Shown here: piece by piece, positions 9,769-18,645 of the stretch | How positions within the stretch are numbered: position 1 is the stretch's first letter | Layout of the letters: every line of letters begins with the position of its first letter | From: Pseudomonas sp. WN033 | GTDB lineage: Bacteria; Pseudomonadota; Gammaproteobacteria; Pseudomonadales; Pseudomonadaceae | Reading direction: 5' to 3' | Assembly: GCA_002287035.1 (NCBI GenBank) | Contig: NSKG01000006.1 | Span: forward strand, 147,674-211,673 | Length of the DNA stretch: 64,000 nt | Translations under genes and position numbers: made by a program | The notes under the pieces: model-generated | What the model saw: only the letters and a program-made list of their open reading frames with translations | Database searches by the model: none | What the model was told of the DNA's origin: nothing

Positions 9769-11316
9769 ATGCAAGGATCCGAAGCAAATCAGGCGCCGGT
9801 CCGCGAGTTTCTGGATACCGAGTTCCAGCGCCCGGGCTTACGCAGTCTGTGTGGCTGGGCCTGCCTGTTCGCGCTGATCGCCCTGGCGTCGAACATGGTT
9901 GACCCCAGCTACCTGGACCCGGCCCACCACAAGTTCATCTTCATCATCGGGTTGTTGGGGATCTGGCGTTACAGCAACGCCATTACCCACTACCTGCGCG
10001 GGATGTATTTCCTGCACTGGCGCTTCCCGCGTATTCGCCGGGCGGTGGAGAAGATGGGGGACGATGCCCTGCCATCGCATATGTACATGGTAGTGACCAG
10101 CTTCCGGATTCCCGGCGAAACCACCTACAAGGTCTATCGCTCGGTGTTCGAGGAGTTGCAGCGTATGCCGGTGGCCAGCACGGTGATTGCTTCGATCGTT
10201 GAGAAGGCCGATGAAAACTTCATCAAGCAGATCATGCGCGATGTAGTGCGTGAGCGGGCGGATATCCAGCTGGTGATCGTTCGTGCCCGGGGGACCGGCA
10301 AGCGCGACGGTCTGGCCCATGCGTTTCGTGCCCTGTCTCGACGGATGCCGGTGCAGGGCGCCGTGGTCGGAGTGGTCGATGGCGACACCATGATGTTGCC
10401 GGGCTGTGTTGAACGGGCGGTCAAGCTGTTTGCCTACTTGCCCAGCGTCGGCGGCCTGACCACCAACGAGTTCTGCCAGGTTGAAGGCGGCAAGCTGATG
10501 AAGGAGTGGCACTCGATGCGCTTCGTGCAGCGCCATATCAACATGTGCTCGATGGCGCTGTCCAAGCGGGTCCTGACCATGACCGGGCGACTGTCGTTCT
10601 TCCGCGCCGAGGTGATGATCGACCCCGAGTTCATTCGTGATGTTGAAGCCGATTTTCTCGAGCACTGGCGCCTGGGCAAGTTCCAGTTTCTGACCGGGGA
10701 TGACAAGTCCTCCTGGTTCAGCCTGATGCGTGCCGGTTGGGACACCTTCTACGTACCCGACAGCCACACCCTGACGGTCGAGCATCCACCGGACCGCAAC
10801 TTTTTCCGGGCGACCCGGCAGTTGATGTATCGCTGGTACGGCAACTCGTTGCGGCAGAACTTTCGCGCCACCCGGGAGCTGGGTTTGCGCCGGCTCGGTC
10901 CGTTCGCCAGCTATGTGCTGTACGACCAGCGGGTGGCGATGTGGACCTGCCTGGTGGGGCTGACGGGTGCGCTGGTTGCCGGCCTGGTGTTCGGCATCCA
11001 GTACCTGCTGATCTATCTGTTCTGGATCCTGTTGTCGCGCAGCCTGGTGTGTTTGTTGTTCTTTCTGACCCGGCACCCGGTGGATCCGTTGTACCCCTTC
11101 GTTCTGTATTACAACCAGATCGTCGGTTCGTTGATGAAGGTGTACTCGATGTTTCATATGGATCAACAAAGCTGGACCCGACAGAAAACCACGCTGAAAA
11201 GCAGCAACAACCTTGATGCGGCACTGAACCGCTGGACCTCGAAAGGGATGCTGATGGCATCGATAGCCATCTTTTTCGGCGTCATTACGGTTCTTCTGGA
11301 CCTCTCACAACTCTGA
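9769..11316 (+). CDS. alg8: Alginate polymerase, glycosyltransferase Alg8
   Basis: Inner-membrane family-2 glycosyltransferase that polymerises mannuronate from GDP-mannuronate and works with Alg44. The 515 residues have two N-terminal membrane segments (about 27-44 and 51-70), a cytoplasmic catalytic domain with VVDGDTMM and the TGDDKSSW motif, the RQLMYRW acceptor region, and C-terminal membrane segments including GLTGALVAGLVFGIQYLLIYLFW. Start ATG at 9769 follows GAGGACAAC. It lies 11 bp after algA and 18 bp before alg44, so all three are probably one transcript. Confidence 0.96.
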   Translation: MQGSEANQAPVREFLDTEFQRPGLRSLCGWACLFALIALASNMVDPSYLDPAHHKFIFIIGLLGIWRYSNAITHYLRGMYFLHWRFPRIRRAVEKMGDDALPSHMYMVVTSFRIPGETTYKVYRSVFEELQRMPVASTVIASIVEKADENFIKQIMRDVVRERADIQLVIVRARGTGKRDGLAHAFRALSRRMPVQGAVVGVVDGDTMMLPGCVERAVKLFAYLPSVGGLTTNEFCQVEGGKLMKEWHSMRFVQRHINMCSMALSKRVLTMTGRLSFFRAEVMIDPEFIRDVEADFLEHWRLGKFQFLTGDDKSSWFSLMRAGWDTFYVPDSHTLTVEHPPDRNFFRATRQLMYRWYGNSLRQNFRATRELGLRRLGPFASYVLYDQRVAMWTCLVGLTGALVAGLVFGIQYLLIYLFWILLSRSLVCLLFFLTRHPVDPLYPFVLYYNQIVGSLMKVYSMFHMDQQSWTRQKTTLKSSNNLDAALNRWTSKGMLMASIAIFFGVITVLLDLSQL

Positions 11317-11334
11317 AATTAAAGGCCATAGGAT

Positions 11335-12498
11335 ATGAGCACTTCGGTTCTTTCTGACCAGGTCGTCCATGAAGCGATCGACGAGCGTCAGCACATTCGC
11401 ACCAGAATTCCGGCCAAGGCCCGGCTGACCGGCGGCAGCGGTTCACCCATCACCTGCGATGTTCAGGATATTTCCCTGGGCGGCGTCGGGCTGGTGTGTG
11501 CCGAGCCACTGAAGATCGGCAGCCTGTACGCGGCGGTCATTCGTCTGGGCATCAACGGCGTTGATCTCGACCTCAAGGTCAAGATCAAAGTGGTCAAGCA
11601 GGATGGCGATATCGTCGGTGCCCAGTTCGTCGATATGGACCCGAAAAAAGCCGACATTCTGCGTTACATCATCTCGTCCTACATGTCGGGTGAAATTGCC
11701 GATATCAATGGCCTGTTCAACGTGATGCAGCGCGAGAACTACATCAAGGAACGCAAGCAGAAATACGACACCCGGCGTACCCCGCTGCAGCGCTTGCGAG
11801 CTGGCCTGGGAACCCTGGTGTTTCTGTTGATCGGTCTGCTGGCGCTGGCTTATGTGGTGCACAAGGCCTATCTGCTGTTTTTCCGGATTCCGGCAGCCCA
11901 GGCGCTGGTCACGGCCAATGCCTATCGAATCATCATGCCGGAGAACGGCAATGTCAGCTTCCTGATCCCGCCAAGCCTCACAGAAGTCAGTGCCGGTCAG
12001 CCGGTCGCCAGCGTCTCGACCCAGCTCAACACCAGCCTGAGTTCGCCGGCCGATATCGCGGCGATGATGGATCTGGCCCCGGGTGACGTCGAAGCCCTGC
12101 TGGGCCGCGCCACCATCGAAACGGTGATCGCCAGCCCCTGCGACTGCACCCTGTTCTACCCTGGCAGCCAGCTTGACGGCTTCGGCTACAAGGGCGAACC
12201 GCTGGTGCATTTGCTGCCCAAGGATCAGCCGCTCTATGTCAAGGCCAGCGTGCCGTTCGACAAGCTTGAGAAGCTGCGTCGCACCCGCAACGTCAGCCTG
12301 ACCGTTTATGGCGCCGACGCGGCCGTGGCCGGCACCATCGTCAACGCTTCGGTGAACGAGCAATCGCAGATGCTGGTGCTCGACATTCTGCCGGAAGCGC
12401 CGCTGGATCTGGGCAGCTACCAGAAACCGGTCTGGGTTGATTTCACTCTGGGGCTGCCCGGCATGCCGGGGCTCGAGATCATGGACGAGATGCTCTGA
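11335..12498 (+). CDS. alg44: Alginate co-polymerase Alg44 with c-di-GMP-binding PilZ domain
   Basis: Alg44 is required for polymerisation and makes it depend on c-di-GMP. The 387 residues have an N-terminal PilZ domain with the RxxxR-type motif (RQHIRTRIPAKARL, about 19-32) and DISLGGVGL, a single membrane segment (about 160-182, LVFLLIGLLALAYVVHKAYLLFF), and a periplasmic domain like membrane-fusion proteins. The ligand motifs look intact, so the three c-di-GMP enzymes at 37-47 kb could feed this receptor. Gaps of 18 bp to alg8 and 10 bp to algK support co-transcription. Confidence 0.96.
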   Translation: MSTSVLSDQVVHEAIDERQHIRTRIPAKARLTGGSGSPITCDVQDISLGGVGLVCAEPLKIGSLYAAVIRLGINGVDLDLKVKIKVVKQDGDIVGAQFVDMDPKKADILRYIISSYMSGEIADINGLFNVMQRENYIKERKQKYDTRRTPLQRLRAGLGTLVFLLIGLLALAYVVHKAYLLFFRIPAAQALVTANAYRIIMPENGNVSFLIPPSLTEVSAGQPVASVSTQLNTSLSSPADIAAMMDLAPGDVEALLGRATIETVIASPCDCTLFYPGSQLDGFGYKGEPLVHLLPKDQPLYVKASVPFDKLEKLRRTRNVSLTVYGADAAVAGTIVNASVNEQSQMLVLDILPEAPLDLGSYQKPVWVDFTLGLPGMPGLEIMDEML

Positions 12499-12508
12499 GG
12501 GAGCTGGT

Positions 12509-13993
12509 ATGCGCGCACCTTTCCTGATACTGAGCCTGCCCTTGCTGGCGGTGTTGCTGGCCAGCGAGGTGGAGGCCAGGAACTTCGAGCAGGTCCGGTA
12601 TGCGCTTTACCTGGACCCCCATGCCGAGGTTGTCCCAGACCTTGAGCAACTGGCCAAACTGGGCGATCACCGGGCTCAGCGCCTGCTCGGCGATATTCTT
12701 GCCGAGCGTGATCCGGCTGGCGCCAACCGGGTGCTGGAGCTGTACCGTCAGGCCTTTGCCGGTGGTCGCGGCGAGATCAGTGCCCTGGCTGCCATGGCCC
12801 GTTATCTGGGCCAGCGGCCACGTCTGCGGCAACAGTACAAGGCCGAGGTGGCCGAAGGCTTGACCCGTTACCGGCATGACCGCGACCCGGTTAATGTGCT
12901 GGCCACCCTGGAGGTGTTCAATGCCTATCCGGAGCTGTTTGAATCGGCGGCGGTCGAGCACCTGATCAGTCGCTATGAGCGAGCCTGCATCGAGAACTGT
13001 CTGACCCTGCTGTACCGAGGCCGCCTGGCTGAACACCAGGGTAACCATGAGCTGGCCGAGAGCCTGTATCGCCAGGCGGCGCTGCAGGACCCCCGCGCCA
13101 TTGAGGCTTTGTACCGGGTCATGGGTAAAGACGTGGCCCTTAAGTTCCGGGGCTTTGCCCGTGATGCCAGCCCGCGTATCGCCAGTCTGCCGATTGAGGT
13201 CGTGCACCGGATCGGCCTGCATCTGGCCAATACCAGTAACGCCCTGGCCAATGAGTGGGTGTATACCCGCCAGAGTGTGATCGGTGAGGTCGAAATTCCC
13301 GATGCCGAGCAACTGGCCGCAGCCGAAGCGGCCCAGCGGGCCCAGGATGCGATGATCGATGAACTCGACCGCGAGATCCTCTATTGGCTGGATCACGCGG
13401 TGGCTCGGGGTTACACCCCGGCCATGTCGACCAAAGCCAGCTTCATGATGGCCGGCAACAACCGCTTCAGCAGTGAAGCGGTTGAGCACCTGCTGCGTCA
13501 GCTGGAGAGCACCGAAACCGCGCGGAGCAGTGCCGGCGAGCATTATCAGGACCGGGTTGGGCCCCAGCGGATCAAGGCCTTGTGGGCCAGCTATTACATG
13601 GTCAACTGGCTATCGATGAATCCCACCAAGGCTCACCGGCTGATTCGTGAACTGATCGAAGAAGGCTACGACGATGCTCGCCTGATGGAGGGTGACCTGT
13701 ATAGCCGAGGTTTGCTCGATGAGCCGGACCAGGCCCGGGCGCTGGGTATCTATGGACAAATGGCCGAGCGCGGCTGGGCCAGTGCCCACCTGCGTATTGC
13801 TCGCCTGAATACCTATGGTCGCGCCATGCGGGGCGACTTTGTGACGGCCTACAGTCATGCCCGGGCGGCCCTCGAACTGGGGGATCTGCGTGCCGAGGGT
13901 CTGGTCAACTTTTTGGAGCAACGTTTGCCGGCAACGCTGTTGGAGCAGGGTAATGCCATGACCGAGCAAATGCTGCGCAACTCTGTTTTGTGA
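12509..13993 (+). CDS. algK: Alginate secretion TPR/Sel1-repeat protein AlgK (no lipobox cysteine)
   Basis: AlgK is the periplasmic scaffold of tetratricopeptide-like (Sel1) repeats that joins Alg44/AlgX to the AlgE porin. The 494 residues show helical repeats such as LAKLGDHRAQRLLGDILAE and GRLAEHQGNHELAESLYRQA. In P. aeruginosa AlgK is an outer-membrane lipoprotein. Here the signal peptide MRAPFLILSLPLLAVLLASEV is followed by EARN and has no cysteine, so cleavage would be by signal peptidase I and the protein would be soluble. The start at 12509 is preceded by GGGAGCTGGT; an upstream in-frame start inside alg44 would not supply a lipobox either. Confidence 0.9.
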   Translation: MRAPFLILSLPLLAVLLASEVEARNFEQVRYALYLDPHAEVVPDLEQLAKLGDHRAQRLLGDILAERDPAGANRVLELYRQAFAGGRGEISALAAMARYLGQRPRLRQQYKAEVAEGLTRYRHDRDPVNVLATLEVFNAYPELFESAAVEHLISRYERACIENCLTLLYRGRLAEHQGNHELAESLYRQAALQDPRAIEALYRVMGKDVALKFRGFARDASPRIASLPIEVVHRIGLHLANTSNALANEWVYTRQSVIGEVEIPDAEQLAAAEAAQRAQDAMIDELDREILYWLDHAVARGYTPAMSTKASFMMAGNNRFSSEAVEHLLRQLESTETARSSAGEHYQDRVGPQRIKALWASYYMVNWLSMNPTKAHRLIRELIEEGYDDARLMEGDLYSRGLLDEPDQARALGIYGQMAERGWASAHLRIARLNTYGRAMRGDFVTAYSHARAALELGDLRAEGLVNFLEQRLPATLLEQGNAMTEQMLRNSVL

Positions 13994-14001
13994 GGACACG
14001 G

Positions 14002-15390
14002 ATGAGAACGCGACAATGCCATGCCATGGGCGGCCTGCTGCTGGCCCTGCTGTACCCGACTGCGATGCTGTCCGCGCAGGAAGGAGAAACTCAGCCCGGC
14101 CAAATGCCGGAGACCTCGCTGATCACTCACAAACTGTCGGTACGCGGCGGCTATGGTCCGGAAGAGACCCGTCTGGGCGAGGATCGCAAGGAGTTCATCA
14201 GCATCCGCTATGAGCCCACCTTGCATTGGTTCAGTCCCGATATCCAGTGGCCGCGCTGGGAGGCGGTTGCCAAGGCCTGGTTCAACTATGACAGCCAGCC
14301 CAATGCGATCATTCAGGATGAAGGCAATCTGCAGGTCAGCCGCAAGCGGGACAAGACCTGGGCCGAGATGCGCGAGTTCTACGTGCGCCGCAATCTGCTG
14401 GGCAATGACCCCAGGTTCTCGTTGACGGTTGGCCGCCAGCGTTTTGCCGAGCGTTTCGGGGTCTGGTGGGACGACAGCCTCGAAGCAATCCGCTTCGACT
14501 ATCGCGACAGTCAGGCCGAAGGCTTCATTGCCGTGGCCGAGCGCTTCTATTACTACAATACCGACTTCAATACCCTCGAGCCCGAAGACGAGGATATCCG
14601 CTATCTGATGGGCGATTATCGCCGGCTGTGGCGGGCCCAGCAGTGGGCCGGGGTGCGTACCCTGTATGAACACGACTACTCGGACAAGGACCTGCGCGAC
14701 CGCGACGACTTCAAGGGATGGCGGTTGGGCGCCTACCTGAACGGTCAGTTCACCGACTTGTCCTGGCTCAGCGATTATCACGCCGAGCTGATCGGCATGC
14801 GCGGTGACTTGCGTACGGTCGGCAGCTTTGGCCAGTTCGACACCGGCCGCATCGACGGCTGGGCTGCGCTGCTGGATGCCGGCAAGCGCTTCGATGAGCA
14901 CCCCTGGCGCCCGCGCCTGGGGCTGACGCTGGCTCTGACCGACAAGCCGGATGACGATGGCCGCGATGGTTTTTACCTTAACCGGGTGCAATCGGACCGG
15001 CGTACCGACCCGATGAGCTACAGCAACCGGTTGGTGAGCAATTTCGTCACCGTCAATCTGACCAACCTGCAGGTAGTGGGGGTGGGAGTGGACACCGAAC
15101 CGGCACCGGGCACAGTGGTGGGGCTGCGGGTCAGCGATCTGCGGTTGCGCAATTCGGAAGGTCGTCTGCCGGTACGGGTGGTCAACGAGCCGGGGATTCG
15201 CAACACCGACTCGCGGGCGTTGGGCCAGGTGGTTGACCTCAACTATTACTGGCGCATGTATCCCATGGCGGTGCGTGAACGGCGGCTTAACCTGAATACG
15301 CTGGTCAGTGCCAGCTACTTCAAGGCCGGCAGCGCGTTGAACACCGGCGACGACTTCCAGGTCACCCTGGGTTTGACCCTTTTCTATTGA
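14002..15390 (+). CDS. algE: Alginate outer-membrane export porin AlgE
   Basis: AlgE is the 18-strand beta-barrel through which the polymer leaves the cell. The 462 residues begin with a signal peptide ending MLSAQ, then alternate aromatic and polar strands typical of the family (ISIRYEPTLHWFSPDIQWPRWEAV, AWFNYDS, FSLTVGRQRFAERFGVWWDD) and end in a phenylalanine/tyrosine-rich last strand (FQVTLGLTLFY). A GTG at 13990 is also in frame, but ATG 14002 has a GAGGACACG ribosome site. It follows algK by 8 bp and precedes algI by 18 bp, whereas in P. aeruginosa algG follows it. Confidence 0.93.
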   Translation: MRTRQCHAMGGLLLALLYPTAMLSAQEGETQPGQMPETSLITHKLSVRGGYGPEETRLGEDRKEFISIRYEPTLHWFSPDIQWPRWEAVAKAWFNYDSQPNAIIQDEGNLQVSRKRDKTWAEMREFYVRRNLLGNDPRFSLTVGRQRFAERFGVWWDDSLEAIRFDYRDSQAEGFIAVAERFYYYNTDFNTLEPEDEDIRYLMGDYRRLWRAQQWAGVRTLYEHDYSDKDLRDRDDFKGWRLGAYLNGQFTDLSWLSDYHAELIGMRGDLRTVGSFGQFDTGRIDGWAALLDAGKRFDEHPWRPRLGLTLALTDKPDDDGRDGFYLNRVQSDRRTDPMSYSNRLVSNFVTVNLTNLQVVGVGVDTEPAPGTVVGLRVSDLRLRNSEGRLPVRVVNEPGIRNTDSRALGQVVDLNYYWRMYPMAVRERRLNLNTLVSASYFKAGSALNTGDDFQVTLGLTLFY

Positions 15391-15408
15391 TGCCGGGTAG
15401 CGATCAGG

Positions 15409-16836
15409 ATGATCTTCGCCTCCAACGTCTTTCTGTTTCTGTTCCTGCCGGCATTCTTGCTGTGCTATTACCTGGTCGGCTTTCGCTGGCGCTCGCTGGT
15501 AATCGTGCTGGGCAGTTACCTGTTCTACGCGTGGTGGCGTCCGGATTTCCTGTTCCTGTTCATTGGCATCACCTACTGGAACTACTGGTTCGGCTTACGG
15601 ATCAAGGCCAATCTGGAGGCGGGTAACAAGGAGCGGGCATTCCGCCTGCTGACCATCGGGGTGGTGGGAGACCTGGCCACCCTGGGTTACTTCAAGTACG
15701 CCAACTTTGGCGTCGAGGTCATTGCCGGAGCGTTGGCTCCACTGGGGATCGATACCTTCACCCTGGAGCACATCATCCTGCCGCTGGGCATTTCCTTCTA
15801 TGTGTTCCAGGCGATCAGCTATATCGTCGACATCTATCGACGCAAGGCCGAGCCAACTGATCGTTTCATCGACTTTGCCGCCTTTATCTCGCTATTTCCG
15901 CAACTGATCGCCGGGCCGATCCTGCGCTACAACCAGATTGAACAGCAACTGCGATCACGCACTCATTCGATGGAACTGTTCTCGCTGGGCGCCAGCCGTT
16001 TCATGCTCGGCTTCATCAAGAAAGTGCTGATTGCCGACTCGCTGGCACCGATGAACGTGCTGTTTCTCGGTGAGTCAACGCCGCAGATGGCCGACGCCTG
16101 GTTCGGCCTGCTGATCTCGATCATGCAGCTGTATTTCGACTTCTCCGGCTACAGTGACATGGCCATCGGTCTGGGCATGATGATGGGCTTCAGGTTCCAG
16201 GAGAACTTCAACCAGCCCTATCTGGCCCAAAGCATCACCGAGTTCTGGCAGCGCTGGCACATGACCCTGGCCGACTTCCTGCGTGACTATGTCTATATGC
16301 CGCTGGTGCGTCGGCGCATTGCCGGGCCAATGCTGGGGCTGGTGATCACCATGATGCTGTCGGGGTTCTGGCATGGCGCCAGCTTCTCATTCATCTGCTG
16401 GGGCTTGTTCTTCGGGATAGGCATGGTCCTCGAACGACGTTTTGACCTGGCTACCAAGGTCACTACGCCGTACCGGTTCTGGCGCAACATGCGCACCTTC
16501 GTCCTGCTCAACCTGAGCATGCCGCTGTTCTACACCGGTGATTTGCGCCACAGCCTGGAGATTTACGCCGGCTTGTTCGGTTTCAACGGGGTTGGCAGCC
16601 TCAACGGCTATTTGTATGGCACTTCGCTGATGACCCTGAGCTTCACTGCCGTTGGCCTGCTGTGGATCTCGGTCGCCGGGCGGATCAACCTGCGTTATTA
16701 CGCCAGCGACGGCCAGGCCTATTTCATGCAGCACGTCGGTGGTATCCAGGCGCTGTTGCTGTGGGCCGGGTTCCTGCTGGCGCTGAGCCGGCTGGCAGCC
16801 AATTCCTTCTCACCCTTCCTGTATTTTCAGTTCTAG
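15409..16836 (+). CDS. algI: Alginate O-acetyltransferase, MBOAT protein AlgI
   Basis: AlgI is the membrane-bound O-acyltransferase that passes acetyl groups across the inner membrane for alginate acetylation. The 475 residues form many membrane segments (first MIFASNVFLFLFLPAFLLCYY) and carry the catalytic histidine of MBOAT proteins at His322 in LSGFWHGASF, plus FDFSGYSDMAIGLG and FWQRWHMTLADFLRDYVYMPL. It starts the acetylation block algI-algJ-algF-algX, here directly after algE instead of after algL. The gap to algJ is 9 bp. Confidence 0.96.
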   Translation: MIFASNVFLFLFLPAFLLCYYLVGFRWRSLVIVLGSYLFYAWWRPDFLFLFIGITYWNYWFGLRIKANLEAGNKERAFRLLTIGVVGDLATLGYFKYANFGVEVIAGALAPLGIDTFTLEHIILPLGISFYVFQAISYIVDIYRRKAEPTDRFIDFAAFISLFPQLIAGPILRYNQIEQQLRSRTHSMELFSLGASRFMLGFIKKVLIADSLAPMNVLFLGESTPQMADAWFGLLISIMQLYFDFSGYSDMAIGLGMMMGFRFQENFNQPYLAQSITEFWQRWHMTLADFLRDYVYMPLVRRRIAGPMLGLVITMMLSGFWHGASFSFICWGLFFGIGMVLERRFDLATKVTTPYRFWRNMRTFVLLNLSMPLFYTGDLRHSLEIYAGLFGFNGVGSLNGYLYGTSLMTLSFTAVGLLWISVAGRINLRYYASDGQAYFMQHVGGIQALLLWAGFLLALSRLAANSFSPFLYFQF

Positions 16837-16845
16837 GAGGATGTC

Positions 16846-17952
16846 ATGAACCTGCCCGTCATGCGTAGCGCCAGCAAGCTCAACGGCATCGCTTTCTGCA
16901 TCATGCTGGGCGCCATGTTCCTGTATTCGCTGCCGGCTTTGTATGGGTTTGCCCGGAGTCAGGAAAACCCCGGTTCGTTGTTTTTCGACGGCAAGCTGGT
17001 CAGGCATTTCGAGCAGTTCTACGACAAGCAACTGTTCCTGCGCGACCCTTCGATCAAGCTGTGGGCCAATGCGCAGCAACTGATCTTCGGTGAGGCCACC
17101 AGCGGCGCTGTGCTCGGTCGCGATGGCTGGCTGTTCACCAGCCAGGAGTACCGGGTACCGAACGATCTGGAGGCGAGCATTGCCCGCCAGGTCAGCCACA
17201 TTACCCAGGCCCGAGACCAATTGCAGGCCGAAGGTATGCGCCTGGTGTTGCTGCCTGTGCCGATGAAGCTTGAAGTCTATGCCGACTATCGTCTTCGTCA
17301 GCCGGCCGAAACGGTCGAAACCCTGTATCAGCGGCTGCAGGCTGAACTGCAGGCTCAGGCGGTCGAGGTAGTCGACTTGCGTGACGGTTTCCGCGCGGCG
17401 GCAAGTAGCCAGGAGCTGTTTCTCAGTAACGATACCCACTGGAGTCCTGCAGGTGCACGTCTGGCCGCCGAGCTGCTGGTTGCCCGGCATCCGGAACTGC
17501 GGGGGCCGACCCGATTCGTGACCGAGCAGATCGGTAGCAAGCAGCACAGCGGGGACCTGCAGCGTTACCTGCAGTTTGATCAGCGCTTGCGTCCGGATTA
17601 CTTCGAGCCGGTCGAGCTGACGCTGTATGAAACCCGCCGTCAGGAGCAGCTGGTCGATGCCCAAAGCCTGTTCGGCGATATTGGCCTGAGTACCGCTGTG
17701 GTTGGCACCAGCTACACCCAGGTCGCTGAATGGAACTTCATTGGCGCGCTCAAACAGGCTCTTGGACAGGATGTGATGAGTGTGGCGGTTGAGGCGCACG
17801 GCCCATTTCATGCCATGGACAACTTCCTGAAGCTGGAGCCCGAGCAGCGCCATGGTATTGAAACCGTGATCTGGGAGTTCCCGGTGCGCACGTTGCTGGC
17901 CCAGCAAAATACGCGCCGGGCCTCACTCGACCCTTTTGAACGCCAGTTTTAG
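16846..17952 (+). CDS. algJ: Alginate O-acetylation protein AlgJ (SGNH-like)
   Basis: AlgJ is a periplasm-facing SGNH-hydrolase-like acetyltransferase anchored by an N-terminal helix (about 15-35). The 368 residues keep the expected catalytic pieces: Asp196 and His198 in SNDTHWSPAGARL and the nucleophile region VVGTSY with Ser289. Start at 16846 follows TAGGAGGATGTC, a strong ribosome site. It lies between algI and algF, as in other alginate producers. Confidence 0.95.
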   Translation: MNLPVMRSASKLNGIAFCIMLGAMFLYSLPALYGFARSQENPGSLFFDGKLVRHFEQFYDKQLFLRDPSIKLWANAQQLIFGEATSGAVLGRDGWLFTSQEYRVPNDLEASIARQVSHITQARDQLQAEGMRLVLLPVPMKLEVYADYRLRQPAETVETLYQRLQAELQAQAVEVVDLRDGFRAAASSQELFLSNDTHWSPAGARLAAELLVARHPELRGPTRFVTEQIGSKQHSGDLQRYLQFDQRLRPDYFEPVELTLYETRRQEQLVDAQSLFGDIGLSTAVVGTSYTQVAEWNFIGALKQALGQDVMSVAVEAHGPFHAMDNFLKLEPEQRHGIETVIWEFPVRTLLAQQNTRRASLDPFERQF

Positions 17953-17969
17953 CCCTAGGAGAAGTCATC

Positions 17970-18614
17970 ATGAATGTGCGTATTTATCGCTGGTTGTGTC
18001 TGCCCTGCCTGCTGTTGCTGGCCACCCTGGTCCAGGCTCAGGATGGCAACGCCGACCTGTATGACGGGGTGGCACCAGCCGATTCGGCCTTTGTCCGGGT
18101 ATTCAACCTGGGCAGCACCAGTATTGGCTTCGGGCTGAGCGGCAAGCAGCGTGAGCAGCGCATCGCTGCCGGCCAGTTGGGTAGCTACCGCTTCACCTCG
18201 CCGGGACCTGGGCGCCTGACTATTGAGGGCAACAGTCTGGAGGCCCAGTTCGAGGCCAGAAGCGCCACCACCGTGCTCTACAAGGACGGCCAGTTCGTGC
18301 TGATTGCCGATAAGTTCGTTGATGACCCGCGCAAGGCCCAGGTCGGATTCTATAACCTGACCTCGCAACCTGTGGCGCTCAAGACCCGCGATGGCAAGCA
18401 CACCGTGGTTGAGGCGATCGGGACCAACGAAACCGGGTTACGGGCGGTCAACGAGATCAAGATCGGCTTTTCCGCCTATGCCGGCGAGCAGGAACTGGCC
18501 CAATTTGACGAAGTGTTCCTCAAACTGGGCAACACCTACAGCTTCATGGTGGTGGAGGAAGCGGGTGGGGTCAGAACCCTGTCCATGTCCAGCACCATCG
18601 ACCCGACCGAATAA
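17970..18614 (+). CDS. algF: Alginate O-acetylation protein AlgF
   Basis: AlgF is a periplasmic adaptor needed for O-acetylation, thought to link AlgJ and AlgX. The 214 residues have a signal peptide ending TLVQAQ and two similar beta domains (SAFVRVFNLGSTSIGFGLSG; AQVGFYNLTSQPVALKTRDGK). Length and pattern match P. aeruginosa AlgF. In that species algF is followed by algA; here algX follows after 31 bp. Confidence 0.93.
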   Translation: MNVRIYRWLCLPCLLLLATLVQAQDGNADLYDGVAPADSAFVRVFNLGSTSIGFGLSGKQREQRIAAGQLGSYRFTSPGPGRLTIEGNSLEAQFEARSATTVLYKDGQFVLIADKFVDDPRKAQVGFYNLTSQPVALKTRDGKHTVVEAIGTNETGLRAVNEIKIGFSAYAGEQELAQFDEVFLKLGNTYSFMVVEEAGGVRTLSMSSTIDPTE

Positions 18615-18645
18615 CGTTGTGCAACCGACCAGGAATGAGCCAAGG

